Of a stretch of 64,000 nt of DNA, positions 12,167 to 23,189 are shown piece by piece. The stretch is from the NCBI GenBank assembly GCA_029204225.1, contig CM055103.1:57212205-57276204 (forward strand). The letters run 5' to 3'. Each line of letters opens with the position of its first letter. Position 1 is the first letter of the stretch. Made by a program: the position numbers and the translations under genes. A model generated the notes under the pieces. That model did not search any database. It was not told where the DNA came from and was given only the letters and a program-made list of their open reading frames with translations. This DNA comes from Diphasiastrum complanatum (Eukaryota > Streptophyta > Lycopodiopsida > Lycopodiales > Lycopodiaceae).

Positions 12167-12821
12167 TGTGAAAAATACAGATCCTAAGTGGATCTAAACT
12201 CCAAGATCATTGGCTTGAATGCTTGCACTCCAAACTACATAAGCTAGGAATTGGCAACACATTCTATGCTACCTAGAATGCAAAGAACTTGATCAAAAAG
12301 CATTTATCACAAATGGAAACTTCCATAAACATCAAGTGCGGCCCAAAATAGCATTATACAGTCCATAATACATCAGCCTACCACTTTTGAAAAGCACCTA
12401 AGATCATACACAATAGCTTGAAGACAATACACACAACAATGCTCTCAATGGAGGAAGAAACAATGACAATGATCTATTGATCTCAATGAAGCATACAAAA
12501 GGTTTCTCCAACCTGTTCTCCACGACTTCCCTACTATTTATGGATGAGGAAGATGACTCTCTCTCCTCTCTCTAGAAGGTACTTGACCCTAGATATTCCC
12601 TATATAGGAAAAATAGCTAAAAATGGCTTATATGACCAAAATACATCAAAATGGTCTCATTTTGAAGGGTATGAAGTTTGACACTTCATCATACTGAAAA
12701 AATACAGTAAATAAAAACATTGTGGCCTGGTTCACACGTGTGAAACTCCAGAACCAAAACTATTTACAATTTTAGCCAATTTAGGCCTCAAACTAGCTAG
12801 GAAATGTTGACAATTTTCACA
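12167..12821 (-). repeat. 5' LTR of the young copia
   Basis: The 655 bp match the left LTR except at one base near 12676. The G-box palindrome is at 12735-12740. It is followed on the right by the TAGAG target duplication. Confidence 0.96.
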
Positions 12822-13176
12822 TAGAGGACCTTATCTCAGGCTAGATTAATTAGATCTCATGACCCTAAGTCAAATCTAATCAATGGCACTCAATTTTGGT
12901 AGCTTATCCTAAAATTTCCACCAAAAATTACATCAAAGACTCGCAGATTGAATTTATTTGGATCAAATGAATACCATGCATTAAATGCAGGTTCAGAGGT
13001 GTCCACACATGTGGATAGTACGGATTCGGACCCCTACCAAGTTTGGGATCAAATCTCCTCACCAAAATCAAGATTCTAGCTTGCCCTTTCAATACTAGTT
13101 TTTAGCACCAAAACTTGCTAAAAATGGATTTGCAATAGATCAAAAGCTTATGCTCTTGTACTTGGCTCTGATATCA
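12822..13176 (-). other. Leader and PBS of the older copia
   Basis: This continues the sequence broken at 6390 by the young insertion. It ends with GGCTCTGATATCA at 13164-13176, the reverse complement of an initiator-Met PBS with one change from the usual form, directly before an LTR. Confidence 0.8.
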
Positions 13177-13952
13177 TGTGAAAGTACTGTACTTTAGGAC
13201 CATAAATGGATCTACAAAAGATCCACGAGAGTGATTGGATGCTTGCTTAACAACCTATCAAAAAACTAGACACAAAAAAGTTGATCTAGATTGGCAATTT
13301 GACAAACAACAAGCATTAACAATCAAAAGCATTGATCAACATTGAAATTTGAGCCCACACATGTGTAATACAGGCTGTAGTATGGCCTTCAAGATGAGAA
13401 ACAAGTAGAAATTGATTTGGTTGCATTTGGATCACAAAAACTCAATGTACATAGAGAACTAGCTTGAGATTGCCAATGAGCTCCAAAAATATTCTATCTT
13501 CTCACTATGGGAGCTTGGAATACATAGCAAATTTGACTTCCTTTGTGAAGTTAGGTGGATTTCCATCATTTAATAAGGAAGTTAACTCAGCCTTTTTGCC
13601 CTAAAATGAAACCCTAGTCTATTTCCTAGAGTCATGCTTGGTAGATAGCTAGTTGGTCAATTTTCACCTTAAATCTAGGATTTAGGTCCTATAAACTAGG
13701 AATCACTACTAAAATGACATGACCAACCCTATGGACTTGAACTAACCTACATTAGGAGTGGAGCCCTAAACAATTGTGCTCATAGCCTTTTTCATTATTC
13801 AAGAATTCAATTTAATTCAAGAATCCTAATTTGTTCTTTTCCACGTGGCATCTTGGCCTCAAATGTGTGAAATCCACTTATGTACAAAATTTACATTATT
13901 CTACATGGTTTTTTATCAAGCTAGATTTGCCAAATTTTGGCAATTCTTCACA
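13177..13952 (-). repeat. 5' LTR of the older copia
   Basis: It begins TGTGAAAGTACTG next to the PBS and ends GGCAATTCTTCACA (776 bp). The matching 3' LTR is not found intact; the left end of this element is truncated near 4600. It was inserted into another copia gag at 13953. Confidence 0.8.
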
Positions 13953-14200
13953 TCATATATGGCTTTGAGGGTGTCCCAAGCCTCCATTTGAAACATTCAT
14001 CTTTATGTAGTGAAGAGCTATCATTATTGCTCTTTTCTTGTACCTTTGGACTTCTTGAAGCGATTGAGGCTCCTCCTCAAGTACAAGAATAATATCTATC
14101 ACGTCTTGGAGGATCAGAATTGACTCCATCCTCACCTTCCAAATAGAGTAATGGTTAATCTCTCACTAGATTCCAAGAGAAAGGATCCCAAGGAAGCCAT
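13953..14200 (-). pseudogene. Copia gag 5' fragment, interrupted by an LTR
   Basis: From ATG 14200 (MASLGSFLLESSERL) the minus strand encodes the gag start (RMESILILQDVIDI, RYKKRAIMIALHYIKMNVS). A deletion of about 13 codons and a frame change follow, then EAWDTLKAIY, cut at 13953 by the end of the LTR of the older copia. Compared with gag at 48187, the missing segment is the EILREIG block. The rest of this gag is not seen, because the inserted element is truncated on the other side. Confidence 0.8.
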
Positions 14201-14694
14201 GAAAACTTGAGAAATTGTCTTGTAATGGATCAAATAGTATTACTTCTCTCTCAATAATGGATTCAATATGGTGTCCTACCAACTCCAATTTATGATCTTG
14301 CAACTTGGCGTGAGATCAATCTTACTAGCTCTTCCAGTCTCTTCCAAACTAGATCAAACTCTCATACAAAGATGAAACAAGGACATACTTGTTGGAATTT
14401 TGATGCTCAACCTCAAATCCATTCAATAATGAGCATCTTGAAAAACTAGAAAATAGAAGGCTCGAATTTATGACCAAAGGATCGAAAAATTTAGGTTTGA
14501 ACTTTTTAGAATTCTTCTATACTATATCGTGTCAGTATATATTTTCGAGTCATTGATAATTTTTTATACTTGTAAATTTTGATACTGTCAACTTCACGTT
14601 GAGTTGAAGTAATGAAATCACTCTTGAAAGAGTGATCTTCTCCTAGATCGAAATTGCTAGAACCCAATTCTCATAGGCCTTAGGAAAACTCGAT
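14201..14694. repeat. Copia leader remnant and plus-oriented LTR start
   Basis: The part 14201-14390 resembles the leader after 48241 (GATCTTGCAACT, CTCACTAGCT). At 14391 TGTTGGAATTTTGATGCTCA begins an LTR in plus orientation. The same LTR type ends in minus orientation at 16944. The copy runs into a gag fragment near 14695 without a clear end. Confidence 0.5.
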
Positions 14695-15150
14695 AATAGA
14701 GTTGACAGCATCAATATCATCTATGACTGAGCCAGTTGCAGTCATCTGATCCATAATATTTTGGAAAGTGTTGATATGGCTTGAAACACTTACTGCTTCA
14801 GACATTCTTAGGGTGAAAAATTTCTTCCTCAAATGGAGTTTGGAGGAGACATCCCTGATATCATAGAGGATTGCTAGGATGTCCCATGCATCCTTAGCAG
14901 TCTAAGTAGCATGTATGTGACTGGTTTGATTGTCTTTTATGTTGAAAGTGATCATGGAAAAAGCCTTGCCATCTTTCAATTTCCATTTGGTGATAGTGAG
15001 TGCATCATCTTTAGGTTTAACTTCTGTGCCATCAACGATGTCACACAGTTACTTGGCTAGTAGTATGACCTTCATTTTGAATTTCCAGAGATGGTGGTTA
15101 CTCCCATCAAGTCTATCGATTAGAGAAGAACTAGTAGATGGATCCATTCT
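14695..15150 (-). pseudogene. Copia gag fragment, second family (UBN2-like)
   Basis: From the ATG at about 15148 the minus strand reads MDPSTSSSLIDRLDG, then WKFKMKVILLAK, KWKLKDGKAFSMI, AKDAWDIL and KLHLRKKFFTLRMSEAVSV. This is the normal order of the UBN2-type gag domain of plant copia elements. At least two in-frame stops interrupt it (after LLAK and after HIHAT), and zinc knuckle and pol are missing. A PBS-like TTTGATACCA at about 15280-15289, followed by TGTCAGAAATC, marks the lost 5' LTR boundary. Confidence 0.75.
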
Positions 15151-15344
15151 GGTTGAGTGAGATTGTTGGTAGAAACAACGATTTTGAGATACTGTTGGTT
15201 GCGCGCTTGCTAGTACAATGTCTTGATAGAAACAAGACTTGATAATCTGTAGACAATGTGTAGATTATAAGCAGTCCACTTTGATACCATGTCAGAAATC
15301 AGTGGGAATGAGCAGAAACTGATGAGTGGGATTGATGTAGGATC

Positions 15345-15700
15345 AAAAGCACAACAGACAACAACGGGGGGACATTTTGCATCCGAGTGCTACAAGAAGA
15401 AGAATGCCCAAGAGAAGGACAATCAAGGCAATCTTGTGCTTGAGGAGGAGGAAGAAGGCAATCTATCTTTGATGGTATCCTCATCACAAACATCTAATAA
15501 AGACACTTGGTGGATTGATAGTGGGGCAAGCTCTCACATGACTCACCAAAAAGACTATTTTTCTAATCTACTTTCTTACAATAGTTCTAAGAGATTTATC
15601 TTCACTGCAAGTGATCAAGATTTTGAGATTGTAGGTGTTGGATCCATTCCTTTATGTCTAGGATCATCTAAAAAAGTAGATTTAGACAAGCTTTTCCTGT
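15345..15700 (+). pseudogene. Copia zinc-knuckle/protease fragment (plus strand)
   Basis: The frame holds the end of a zinc knuckle (GHFASECYKKK), an acidic linker and the protease motif WWIDSGASSHM, followed by FIFTASDQ and IVGVGSIPLCLG. It then leaves copia sequence into a short repeat (TTCATGTCTTTGGA three times, 15700-15810). Gag upstream is missing. Confidence 0.8.
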
Positions 15701-15894
15701 TCGTTGTCTTCATGTCTTTGGAACTCGAAGCTTTATTGTTCGTTGTCTTCATGTCTTCGGACCTCAAAGCTTTTCGGTTCATTGTCTTCATGTCTTCGGA
15801 CTTTAATCATCGTCTATGACTAGTCCGACAACGACCATCTGTTGTGAGAAATTCTTAAACTGGTTAATATGATTTTGAAGAGAATCATTGTTCG

Positions 15895-16375
15895 ACAAGA
15901 GGGTGATCTACATGGCCAATGATGGTGAGTGTGAAATCAAAGGAATTGGAAGAATTCCAAGTTTTGCTCTCTACAAATAGGAATGTTCATTTTAATTATA
16001 TTTTGTTCATACCTTCCATTACTAAGAACTTTCTTAGTGTTAAACAAGGGTCTTAAGGTTGAGTTTGATGGTGATACATGCTTGATCAAGAAAAAGAATA
16101 TTGTGATTGCAAGAGGTAAAACACAAGGTAAATTATTCAAACTTCATGCTTGTGTTATTGCAAAAGAGCAAATGTCAATTCAAGAGGTTTGGCACAAAAG
16201 GATGGGGCATCTGAACTTCAAGTCATTGGAGGTAATGGCAAGAAAGCAAGTTGTGATTGGTCTTCCAAAGTCCTTAACTAGCATCAATCATGTTTGTGAG
16301 CAATGTGCTTGAGCAAAGTCACATAGGTTACCTCATAATAGATCTACATCTAGATCTACTATAGCTACTCAAAAA
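15895..16375 (+). pseudogene. Copia GAG-pre-integrase fragment (plus strand)
   Basis: The plus strand encodes GLKVEFDGDTCLIKK, KLFKLHACVI, VWHKRMGHLNFKSLEVMA and VCEQCA, then a stop and AKSHRLPHNRSTSRS. These are the zinc-binding residues before copia integrase. It is in the same orientation as the protease fragment 200 bp upstream and probably from the same broken element, with sequence between them lost or replaced. Confidence 0.8.
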
Positions 16376-16957
16376 TTCTTCTTGAGAGAAGATTGATTAG
16401 TATTATTTATACAACTATTGATCAGTCTATTATAGCTGATTACAAAATATCTACTTGTAAAATATCTGTTTGCCAAATATCTATTTAGCATTTATTACAA
16501 TCGTCTTAGAGCAATAGATGTATGTAGGTGAACTCCCATAAAGACCTTTGATAGTTTCTTTGGATCGATTTTTCCCTGATGGAAAGAATCGATAAATGTC
16601 AATTGACGATGAATTCATCTAAGTCAACTAAGTAAAACATGTCGTCTGATTTGGTTGATGGAGTTAGTGTGAGAAGTCGAAGTTGATGAAGTAAGTCGGG
16701 TACTTCAAATACTTCGATGTCGGGTACCTTGATGAAATAAGTTGAATATATATACATTTGAGAAGTCGAAGTCGATGTAGTCTATGACTTCGATGTTGGG
16801 TAGGTTGATGTTGTATATATCAGATGAGTACACAGGAGAAGTCGATGACTTCGATGACTTCGAAGTCGATGAAGTTGACTTCAGCTGAATCTTTCAGGAT
16901 GCTCATTACTCCATGGATTTGGTCCTGAGCATTAAAATCCAACACTCCCCCTTAATG
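16376..16957 (-). repeat. Copia LTR end with polypurine tract
   Basis: The plus strand ends GAGCATTAAAATCCAACA at 16944, so in element orientation the LTR starts TGTTGGATTTTAATGCTCA. CTCCCCCTTAATG at 16945-16957 is the reverse complement of a polypurine tract. The body has several GTCGAAGTCGATG repeats (16680-16880). The outer end is not visible, and only about 60 bp of interior follow. Confidence 0.6.
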
Positions 16958-17013
16958 TGGATCCTAAAAAGCTTGGATCTTCAAAATATGTCTTTGTAGG
17001 GTCTTTGATCTGC

Positions 17014-17796
17014 TGTTGTAGTAGCCCTCCCGCCTATCAACAAGGGTTAGTTCACTAGATAGGCACCTAACTATGCATAGATGCTACTTTTAGTTAGTTC
17101 CCTACTTTTCAACTAACTCTACCACCACTAACACTACTTCCACTAACTCTACTCCCCTAAACTACCTTCATCATGATTGTAGGTGAAAGGAAAGGGAAGA
17201 TTAGAAGAGATTGAGAGAAGAGAAGAGAGAAAGAGAGAGATAGAGGGTGAGAGTGGAGGTTAGCTCAAATGCTCCTTATGCTTGCTAATGGAGAAACATT
17301 AATCAAGACAACCAATCAACATGAAAATAGAAAGCAATGGAAACACAATCAAAAGCATTAGCAAGTAGTTAATAGCAAATGAGGATGCTTCTTTCCAAAA
17401 AGTGGTAGAGTTTCCTCCTTCTCATTAAGCATGGACATAGAGTACAAATGGTGCCCTTGCCCCAAAATCCTATTGGCTAATATTTACATTGATCCTATCC
17501 ATTCATCTTGGACCCAACTTGATCCAAGGGTCCACAAAAAGTACATAGGAAATCACAAGATTCATGTGAGTCCAAAATTGGTCCCAACTCTAAAAAAGTA
17601 AACTCTAAATTTAAAATTGACTTTGGGCCTCAAGTTTTATTTTAATTACAAAGGGGCCCAAGTCTATTATTTTATTTACAACTCAACTTGCGTGCTCATT
17701 GGGCCATGGACTTATACGCACAGGATGCCATGCCCTCGCAACACATTTTATTGGCCAATATTATTTATTTACAATTCGTCACAAATACCCCCAACA
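17014..17796 (-). repeat. Ty3/gypsy 3' LTR
   Basis: It ends ACAAATACCCCCAACA at 17796, directly next to the end of a minus-strand gypsy integrase, so in element orientation the LTR starts TGTTGGGGGTATTTGTG. A GA-rich block lies at about 17180-17245. The outer border TGTTGTAGTAG at 17014 is the best TG start but is not proven. Confidence 0.6.
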
Positions 17797-18175
17797 GTCT
17801 TTACGGCTTACATGAAACACAAGGTGAGCTATAGACTTGCTCTAAAGATCCAGTTCGTAAGCTAAAGAACCAATTTTCTTTATAATCCGAAATCGTCCAC
17901 AATATCTGGTAGACAATATATAATGTTTCCCCGTACGCATAGTCTTAGAATCCTTAGGTATTCTAAAATATACCCAATCATCAACTTTAAAATCTCTGGG
18001 AGACCTCTTAAGATCGACATAGTGCTTAGCTCTATCTTGAGCACTCCGAATACAATCACGGGCCAATCAAATTGTGAGGTGAAGATCATGAGGTCCAATC
18101 CTGATGAGAGGTGCAAGTCTAGGGCTCCAATCATGACGTAGGAAGGTAATCAATTGGTTCCAATCATTTTAGAGT
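17797..18175 (-). pseudogene. Ty3/gypsy integrase C-terminus
   Basis: The minus strand encodes ARDCIRSAQDRAKHYVDLKR, then KVDDWVYFRIPK and LSTRYCGRFRIIKKIGSLAY. This is the GPY/F-type C-terminal part of gypsy integrases, which helps target integration. After YELDL the frame breaks; VFHVSR follows in another frame and then the LTR. An upstream frame (DWSPRLAPLIRIG) with a stop precedes it. Integrase core, RT and gag are missing. Confidence 0.8.
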
Positions 18176-18229
18176 ATTTCCTCATGCAAGAACACGAGCT
18201 AGCACTATTTGAGAAGTGCTCTCCTTTGT

Positions 18230-18545
18230 ACATACTATTGGAATGATGATAATCAAGTTTGATGAGTGTTTTTGCTTCCAACACATTGTTTTTTATGTTC
18301 TCTCTCTACCCAAGTGTAAGAGCTCTATTTTCTCTCTCTGCCCAACAACCTATTTTGATAATTAGTTTTTCATCAAATATCATGTCATTATGTGAATGAT
18401 AGCTCTTTGGTGGGAAGATACATGCTTGTGTGCTCTTGCCTTGAAGATTGTCAAGATAGATTGGTAAGTACAATCAAGAGATAGTTTCATGTGCAATCAC
18501 ACACATTTGGTTGTCCTCACACGTGTGAAAAGTGCACAATAAGGT
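18230..18545 (+). repeat. Copia LTR fragment (plus orientation)
   Basis: It contains two TCTCTCTCTACCC/TCTCTCTCTGCCC blocks around an AAGAGCTC word, then TCCTCACACGTGTGAAAAG. The same order occurs, inverted, in the LTRs at 43493 and 48945. A similar fragment lies at 33200-33460. No ends are visible. Confidence 0.45.
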
Positions 18546-18935
18546 TACTGTGAGTACTATCGTTCTGTAATTGTAACTAGTCTAGTTTCCAAATTTCATT
18601 ATACTAACCAACACAGTTAAACAAATTTAACTTGAGGTATTGTCTTCAGGCAAATTACCACGTATTGGGCAACAAGAGCCAACCAATGGAATACATCCAT
18701 GTTGCACAGTGAAAATTTCAAACTTTGCTATAGTATATATTTATTTTTCAATTTATTTGAGCTACATTATGTAGATTTCAACTCTGTGCATTTTGAGTGG
18801 GCCAAGTGGTCAAAATCAAAGAAGAAAAATAAAGGTGTATTTACAAATGGTCATTTTGAATTTTGGAACTCTAATGAAAACAAACAAGGGAATTTGCACA
18901 TTTGCATTTTAGTGAAAAGGGTGTCAGATTGATAA
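18540..18935 (+). repeat. Dispersed repeat, copy A
   Basis: It aligns by eye to 38665-39070 over about 390 bp at roughly three-quarters identity (shared words include AGTTAAACAAATTTAAC, ATCCATGTTGC, TTATTTGAGCTAC and GTGCATTTTGA). Both copies keep a short similar frame (MLHSENFKLCYSIYLF against MLPNNNFKVFYNIFLF). The family is not recognised. Confidence 0.65.
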
Positions 18936-21685
18936 CAAGGATCTTGCACCTTCAATAAAAAAAATTAGCATGACAATTTGAAACAAAAATATGACAAGGA
19001 TTGGTATTTCATGTATTTTGAATCAAATTTACTTTTAAGTACATTCATTTTGTTTGTGCGACCATGCCTAAGCGGAATCTAACTCCATACATGAATTTTT
19101 GATACAAGAATTTAATTCTTTAGCATTTTGAAATATCATGTTTGAGGGGAATTCATCAAAATTAAGATTTTCAATAGGTAAAGTCTCTATAGCAGCTAAC
19201 ATGATTATTTAACTTTGAAAGTTACCATGTACTTCGCAAATTGAGAGAGATACTAATCCTCTTGACAACTTTTCAGGAGTATCTATTTTGTGATGGAGAT
19301 GTCTAACTAAGTTTGTAAAGGCATCTTCAAAAGAGGCATCATCAATCTTACAAGCACATTTTCATGGAAGTACCAATCACATTTGCAACCTTAGTGATTT
19401 TGGAAGGGGTTAAAAGATTTATGACAGGCAACAATCAGCAAGTGTTGTAAACTCAATAACAATCAATTGAGCACAATATGAAAGCCACAAATGACCTACA
19501 CAAGTCACTCAGTAGATGTCTCCACTTTTCTTCTCTCACAAGAGCAGGAAATTGTGGTAGAAAAAGTGAAAGACGGAACCTCAAAAGTGCTTTGCGTTGC
19601 GGGCTTTCGCCCAAGGAGAATAAAATATAAGCTGAAAAAGTCCAGTTTAAACCAATAAGCTTCTAATGATGGACTCATAAAAATCTAAGTATGTCACTTG
19701 GAAAGAGAATGCTTCATAACAAGTTGATGATAAGGAAGAATTGACTAAAATCACGATAGCTCATGGGTAAATAGCACCAATTCTTTGTCGTTTGTACACC
19801 GCTAATGGCTGCTCATCATCTTGGGTATTGTATGAGGCAAAGTTGCAATGACCTACCAATTGACACAGATATATGAAATCCAGAAATGACGAGTTTACAA
19901 GCTCAATTGCAAAAGAATATATAGCACATAATACCCTATCAGTGCTAAGAGAGCTTCACTACTGAAACACAAGTTTCTAGAATACTCCAGCCTCGTTTTC
20001 TATAAACTATTCAAGAAAATGAATGCCTTCCTCCAAGGTAAGGTAAATGCTCATTATATAACCATAGGTTCTGAATATCAACAAGCTTTTCTTGCAATAG
20101 CCAGCCACAGGCAAATCACACCAGATTTTCACTTTTACAGAACCTTTTCATTATACACATTGCAGTTGAGATCTACGATATATAGCATGTAAACAAACCC
20201 TAATAAAGAGATAGGTGAGATCCTTCAGATTTTCCATAATCCATATAAAGTACACATTATTAAAATAAAGAGGTAGGAGAGATCAGAGGTGGGAGAGATC
20301 TTTGAGATATACCAACACAAATCAAGAGGTAAGTGAGATCTTTGAGATATACCATTAAGTACACAAACCCAGAATTAAGACTTCTCTGTATTTCGTACTA
20401 ATATACTCATTTTGATCACTTTTCTAACATGGTATGCACTAGGAGTTGCAGAGTTTTTGAGGCTCAATTTACTGCGTATAGTATTGGTATTCAAGGTGGT
20501 TCCTGGAGCTACTGAAGAAGAGGCATATCTGATTTGAAGCGAAAATAAACAGTATCAGCATCCCCAGTGAGTTGATAGGTTGAAATCTTTCACGGAAAAG
20601 TAACTGCAACCAGGAATCACAATCGAATTGATATGGTTGCTTATAACGTATGATTATGACCAATTTTCTTATGGAAGATTCTTATCAACAACGTATATTT
20701 TAACACAAACCTAGCCTTTATATCCATCGACTCTTGCAACAGCAACGCTAAAAAAGAAGCAAATACTTTACACATCATAGACTCATTAAACCATTTATCT
20801 ATGGAGACTTCAGATTTACAAAAATATGACGATGACATGTAACCTCCATAGATAGTTTAGATTGTACAAGCATATGACGCTGACATGCAACTTCCAGAAT
20901 TGAATACGTTATTGCAACCTCAAGACTAATCATCTTTGCAAGCGTAATAATCTTTGCTGGAATAATGACTACTAACAAGTAAAACTTTCTGAAATCAGTA
21001 CTTCCATAAGTAAGGTATAATTTCGATAATTTGAATCTTTTTAACTCCAGGCCGAAGTGACATAATCGGCTTTCGATTTCCTCATCACTGCGAATGCAAA
21101 TAAGTCTGCCTTCTAAATGTCAAGCATGACGAGACAAAATGAGTAGAATACAGGGCCATGTCCTGGCTCGGTATCTCTCACTCAAAAACAAAATACATGC
21201 TCATATTCATTCGCAATACCACTTGTCAAATGCACAAAAGTTTCGAGAACGTCATGATGGAGGAAGTATAGCTTCAAGAAGAATCATAGAAGTTGAAACA
21301 AAGCTTACTGATCAACTTCATTCACAAATACACAGAGTAAATGGAACTAGAATCTCAAAACATTGAAAGTGGACAAAAGATGCTAGCTCCTTTAGCGTCA
21401 GAAACATCACGGATACACAATAAGCGAACTCCAGGTCCTATGAGCCTCACCATGTGAACGAGCCTATTACAGCTCAACCTTTGCATAAGCAAAGGCAAAA
21501 AACTTACCCGAAGATTCGCAACACTACGAGCTTTCGAATAACAGAAGTTGATTTCTATAGAACATTGCGATCCACTATAGCAAAATCTAAATAAGTTCTG
21601 CACATCTGATTAGTGGTAGAAGAAACATGAAAAATTCCATTTCTCGATTGATTCGATAAATGAGAGCCTTCGAACAAAAAGATCA
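18936..21685. other. No gene seen; possible LTR end near 20431
   Basis: AT-rich DNA without a convincing frame on either strand. At 20280-20365 a unit containing GTGAGATCTTTGAGATATACCA is imperfectly repeated. At about 20422-20445 TTTTCTAACATGGTATGCAC looks like an LTR end followed by a PBS-like TGGTAT, but the rest of the PBS does not match. The last few hundred bases probably include the 3' untranslated region of the S40 gene. Confidence 0.4.
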
Positions 21686-22453
21686 TTAGAGATCTAGAAA
21701 GCCTGTCCTTCGCAGAACCGCATTCCTGACGCGACTCAGATCTCTGCCTTTTAACGTACGTCCAACTCCTTCAAAAACAGAAAATGTGGTACGTTGAGTT
21801 TTCTCATACTCTCTGGCAAGAAGCTCGTGAGGAGGGAGTCTTTCTTCATCCTCATCATCATCTTCTGCAACAGGTTGCCTCATGATGCTGCCGTTACTCT
21901 TCTTATCAGCTCCTAATATCTTCGACCAATCAGGAACATCAACTGGCGCCGATTGTTGCCTGATCTGCCGGCCTGCTTCATTGCTCTGAACCGATTGAGA
22001 AAGAGGGATCATTCGTAAGGCAGTCGACATGCGCCCGGGCTTAGAATCTTGTCCTAGAGACACTCCAACTCCACGATCCAGTTGCGAAAGCAAAGATAGA
22101 CCGCGAGCAACGCCCATGTCACCAAAGGAATCATTATCTCGGATCAGCCAGCGTCTATTGCTACCAATGACCTTTGACAAATCCACGCTAAGCTTACCCA
22201 CATAATCAAGGCCATATCCATCTCGTTTCTTATCATCTTCATCCTCCAGACCTGTTCTCACCTCTTCCCCCCAAACATCTTCCTCTCTCAAGTCATTCAT
22301 CTCATGGCTTGAGTCCACAGACGGCATCAAAATTCCAACAGATGAAACCGACACTCCCAGAATCTTATCCCTCCGATTCGCTGCACCAGATGAAAGCTTG
22401 TGATCACGCATCACAGAGCTAAGCCCACTCATGCTGCTGAAACGAGCCATCAT
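21686..22453 (-). CDS. Senescence regulator S40 family protein (DUF584)
   Basis: The single-exon frame encodes 255 residues. The C-terminal half carries the family signature: DVPDWSKIL (about residue 172), a short acidic run DDDEDEE, LPPHELLARE (about 206), and the closing block GRTLKGRDLSRVRNAVLRRTG near the C-terminus. Ser-rich and Arg-rich segments fill the N-terminal half. S40 proteins are plant-specific, mostly nuclear, and several respond to senescence, dark or stress hormones; no enzyme activity is known. Length is within the usual range. Two Met codons open the frame; either could be the start. It is the only clear, undamaged host gene in the window, and its base composition is richer in GC than the surrounding DNA. 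Confidence 0.93.
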   Translation of the reverse strand: MMARFSSMSGLSSVMRDHKLSSGAANRRDKILGVSVSSVGILMPSVDSSHEMNDLREEDVWGEEVRTGLEDEDDKKRDGYGLDYVGKLSVDLSKVIGSNRRWLIRDNDSFGDMGVARGLSLLSQLDRGVGVSLGQDSKPGRMSTALRMIPLSQSVQSNEAGRQIRQQSAPVDVPDWSKILGADKKSNGSIMRQPVAEDDDEDEERLPPHELLAREYEKTQRTTFSVFEGVGRTLKGRDLSRVRNAVLRRTGFLDL

Positions 22454-22584
22454 TCTACAAAAGATCTATCAAACAATCCTAGAACTTTCACAAAACCTCT
22501 CTCGCTCTCTCTGTCTCTATATCCTAATTCCTGATCACTCTTCACAATCAGCGATTCTAGACCTCTGCTCTGCTCCGCTACCTT

Positions 22585-22594
22585 CCCTATAAAT
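22585..22594 (-). promoter_or_regulatory. Probable TATA box of the S40 gene
   Basis: On the minus strand ATTTATAGGG lies about 130 bp upstream of the ATG. A GA-rich leader (AGAGAGAGCGAGAGAGG) lies between them. This would place the transcription start near 22560. Inferred from spacing only. Confidence 0.45.
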
Positions 22595-22664
22595 GATCGT
22601 CAGCACATGCAATGGAATTGGGCTTTGTCCAATGGCTAGCAGTGTTGGTATGGTGCATAGTGCA

Positions 22665-22689
22665 GGTGCAGCAGCAGCAGCAGCAGCAC
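22665..22689. repeat. GCA trinucleotide microsatellite
   Basis: About eight GCA units lie upstream of the S40 gene. A second, (CAG)n run of about nine units lies at 23008-23033. Both are outside the coding frame. Confidence 0.85.
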
Positions 22690-23007
22690 TGTGGTCTCTA
22701 GTGAAGGTATCATGTCGCTATTGGTCACTCACAGTGCACACGCACACCGAGAGTTGTCTCATTCTACTTGTCTGCAGCCATATCCGAGGACCGATCGTGT
22801 ATGCCGTGAAAGAAGAAGCAAGCAAGCAAGCAAGCAGGCGATCATTGATGCTACTTAGCTTACTATAATTGTATGTAGCCTCTTTGCTGCTCTTCTCTCT
22901 CCATCTCTTCTCCTTTTCCTGCTCTGCCACTGCCTTCCTTCTCCTGCGCCTGTGGCTGCATTATTGTTGATTGTGCAGTAGCCGTAGCATTGCATCAGCT
23001 TCAGCAA

Positions 23008-23033
23008 CAGCAGCAGCAGCAGCAGCAGCAGCA
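23008..23033. repeat. CAG trinucleotide microsatellite
   Basis: About nine CAG units, followed by a CT-rich tract with a short CAGCT repeat (23072-23095). It lies about 550 bp upstream of the S40 ATG. Confidence 0.9.
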
Positions 23034-23189
23034 ACTGTTCCAAATGCTTTTCTGCTTTACTCTTGGGCCCCAGCTCAGCTCAGCTCAGCTCAGCCCAGCC
23101 AGCCACACACTCCACTGCTCCTGCTCTTTGCTCTTTTGCTCTCTCTTCTTTCTCACCCTCTCCTATATTTTTTCTCTAGCATAGCCTGA

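Larger units (their letters stand above)
6391..12821 (-). mobile_element. Full-length young Ty1/copia retrotransposon
   Basis: The element is complete: two 655-bp LTRs (6391-7045 and 12167-12821), a 5-bp target duplication TAGAG at 6386-6390 and 12822-12826, a PBS just inside the right LTR, a polypurine tract inside the left LTR, and one uninterrupted gag-pol frame between them. By eye the LTRs differ at a single base (GTTTGAAACTTC against GTTTGACACTTC), so the insertion is very recent. It is transcribed on the minus strand and sits in the leader of an older copia, interrupting 6390/12827. All parts needed for autonomous transposition appear present; activity itself is not shown by sequence. 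Confidence 0.97.
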
